DNA from: Caldisericaceae bacterium | Lineage (GTDB): Bacteria; Caldisericota; Caldisericia; Caldisericales; Caldisericaceae | Reading direction: 5' to 3' | Assembly: GCA_021161495.1 (NCBI GenBank) | Contig: JAGHAO010000060.1 | Location: forward strand, 1-7,413 | DNA length: 7,413 bases | Shown: positions 6,473-7,413 of the stretch, one piece after another | Numbering within the stretch: the stretch's first letter is position 1 | How the letters are laid out: every line of letters begins with the position of its first letter | Translations under genes and position numbers: made by a program | Notes under the pieces: model-generated | What the model was told of the DNA's origin: nothing | What the model saw: the letters and a program-made list of their open reading frames with translations, nothing else | Databases searched by the model: none

Positions 6473-6486
6473 TTAGTTGCACCTAA
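6473..6486 (-). promoter_or_regulatory. Candidate DtxR-type operator at the feo transcription start
   Basis: TTAGTTGCACCTAA is a palindrome with 12 of 14 symmetric positions around TGCA. On the minus strand it reads TTAGGTGCAACTAA. The half-site TTAGG resembles the DtxR/IdeR consensus half TTAGG..AGCCTAA (recalled family knowledge). It lies immediately downstream of the -10 box and covers the predicted start of transcription, where a bound repressor would block initiation. The adjacent ACTTTAAAAGT (6486-6496) is a second perfect small palindrome overlapping the -10 box. Binding by the dtxR product of the same operon is inferred. Confidence 0.6.
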
Positions 6487-6493
6487 CTTTAAA

Positions 6494-6521
6494 AGTATAC
6501 ACCGGTAAAAAAATCTGTCAA
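6494..6521 (-). promoter_or_regulatory. feoA-feoB-dtxR promoter
   Basis: On the minus strand TTGACA (6521-6516) is followed after 16 bases by TATACT (6499-6494). Both boxes are at or near consensus. Transcription should start near 6487, about 36 bases before the feoA ATG. Confidence 0.75.
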
Positions 6522-6646
6522 TAGTGTAAAAGCGGGATTGTATAGGAGTCATTGGTTGTTTTTTAAAAATTGCCAGTTTCCTATGTGTTAGCGATTTGCA
6601 TTTTTTCGAATGTAAAGTATCTATCTTTTCAACTAAAATCTAATTT
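6522..6646. other. Divergent intergenic region between feoA and the lipoprotein gene
   Basis: This AT-rich stretch between the two divergent promoters holds no ORF with a ribosome binding site. A weak hairpin can be drawn between TTTGCAT and ATGTAAA (about 6595-6617), with a mismatch and no function I can assign. AATTT-TTGC-AAATT (6642-6655) is a small inverted repeat over the -35 box of the rightward promoter. I see nothing else. Confidence 0.5.
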
Positions 6647-6675
6647 TTGCAAATTGATTCTTTTAATGGTATAAT
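6647..6675 (+). promoter_or_regulatory. Strong extended -10 promoter of the lipoprotein gene
   Basis: TTGCAA (6647-6652), 17 bases, then a perfect TATAAT (6670-6675) with the extended TGG just before it. The predicted start is near 6682. The very short leader holds AGGAGGG (6688-6694), four bases before ATG 6699. Confidence 0.8.
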
Positions 6676-6698
6676 ACTTAAAAAGTTAGGAGGGAAGT

Positions 6699-7413
6699 AT
6701 GAGGAAAAAATTTATTGCAGTGGCGATTGTTTTACTTATTGCAGCTTTTATATTTACGTGCTGCGGTGGGGGAGCAAATCAGGGAGGTACGAATGGAAAC
6801 AATAACAAACCGGCTGTTGCTCAACTTATTGTTACGGTAAAGGATGATGCGGGTAATGCACTGTCAGGCGCAATCGTGAGCTTAAACTCGGAGAATGAAA
6901 AATCGACGGATTCATCGGGAAGAGTAATTTTTGATTCGTTAAAACCCGGTGATTATGAAGTGAAGGCAGAAAAAGAGGGATACGAACCGGCAAGTGATGA
7001 TGTTACCCTTAAAGAAGGAGATAAACAAACTCTTAATTTAGTTTTAAAGAGAGAAGCAGAACAGGTAGAGGAAGCAAAAAAGTTCTCCGATTTAAAAAGC
7101 TATAAGGCTATTGTAGAGTTCACCTCTAATGACGATAACGACAACGGAAAAATTGTCCTCATTCAGGATAATTACGGCAAGGAGAAGCATATAACTATAT
7201 ACGGGAAGGATGGAAAAGTCCAGTTTGAGTTATATGTTGTGGGGGATAAAGCAAAAATGAGGAGTGGTAACGAGAAATGGACGGAAATTCCTTCAACGGC
7301 GGCAGAGGGCTTAACCGGTAGCACTCTTGGCTTTGCCGAGGGAATGATGAACAATACTGTTAGCTACTTCAACGAAGCTGCAGAAGGAAAAAACGAAAGG
7401 TATTCCATTAAGA
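6699..7413 (+). CDS. Secreted putative lipoprotein with carboxypeptidase-regulatory-like domain, 3'-truncated
   Basis: The frame is open from ATG 6699 to the window end (238 residues visible) and has a strong AGGAGGG site. The N-terminus is MRKK, a hydrophobic segment (5-19), then Thr-Cys-Cys-Gly-Gly. This resembles a lipoprotein signal peptide, but IFTC is an imperfect lipobox. A Gly/Asn-rich linker (23-37) follows. Residues about 42-117 form a carboxypeptidase-regulatory-like beta-sandwich: AQLIVTVKDDAGNALSGAIV, then SGRVIFDSLKPGDYEVKAEK and GYEP. From about 128 the pattern KFSDLKSYKAIVEFTS, KIVLIQDNYGKEKHITIYG and FELYVVGDKAKMRSGNEKW looks like the open beta-barrel fold of LolA/LppX-type lipoproteins; this is inferred from pattern only. 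It would sit on the outer face of the cell membrane. The substrate or partner is unknown. Sharing a divergent regulatory region with feoA may or may not mean a role in iron supply. Confidence 0.75.
   Translation, partial: MRKKFIAVAIVLLIAAFIFTCCGGGANQGGTNGNNNKPAVAQLIVTVKDDAGNALSGAIVSLNSENEKSTDSSGRVIFDSLKPGDYEVKAEKEGYEPASDDVTLKEGDKQTLNLVLKREAEQVEEAKKFSDLKSYKAIVEFTSNDDNDNGKIVLIQDNYGKEKHITIYGKDGKVQFELYVVGDKAKMRSGNEKWTEIPSTAAEGLTGSTLGFAEGMMNNTVSYFNEAAEGKNERYSIK

Noticed and set aside
7172..7354. Minus-strand 60-residue ORF at the right end
   Set aside because: It is antisense to the lipoprotein gene, whose frame is continuous and has a signal peptide, promoter and ribosome binding site.

Overview
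The window comes from a bacterium of moderately low GC content. Arginine is mostly written AGA or AGG, and Shine-Dalgarno sites and sigma70-type promoters (TTGACA/TATAAT) are easy to see. A ferrous iron uptake operon with an iron-type DtxR repressor fits an anaerobe. The style of the genes suggests a deep-branching, possibly thermophilic lineage (Thermotogota, Caldisericota or Firmicutes-like), but that is only an impression; no rRNA or other marker gene is present.

Layout. (1) Positions 1 to about 1285 hold the right part of a decayed IS3-family insertion sequence: the 3' part of orfA, an orfB broken by two single-base losses and missing its second catalytic Asp, and a probable right terminal inverted repeat. 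(2) Directly beyond the IS, on the minus strand, lies the first part of a short gene with a very strong Shine-Dalgarno site. It runs into the IS end and looks interrupted by the insertion. A two-copy direct repeat lies just upstream of it. (3) On the plus strand follow a PHP-family phosphatase (histidinol-phosphatase type) and, behind its own promoter, a 492-residue fold-type II PLP enzyme related to cysteine synthase, with an unknown substrate. (4) A hairpin terminator separates these from the convergent minus-strand operon feoA-feoB-dtxR, whose three genes overlap end to end. (5) The feo promoter has a 12/14 palindrome covering the predicted transcription start, a natural binding site for the DtxR-type protein encoded last in the same operon. 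(6) A divergent promoter drives a secreted, probably lipid-anchored protein with a carboxypeptidase-regulatory-like beta-sandwich and a LolA/LppX-like region; it is cut by the window end.

How it works together. The clearest functional unit is iron uptake. FeoB is the GTP-dependent Fe(II) permease in the inner membrane, FeoA its small SH3-like partner, and the DtxR protein would sense Fe(II) and close the shared promoter, forming an autoregulated loop. The phosphatase and PLP enzyme are metabolic genes with no visible tie to iron. No complete novel defence or mobile system is visible. The points most worth a second look are the interrupted gene with its upstream repeats, the Asn-rich expansion in orfB, the hybrid metal site of the DtxR protein, its candidate operator, and the unassigned PLP enzyme.
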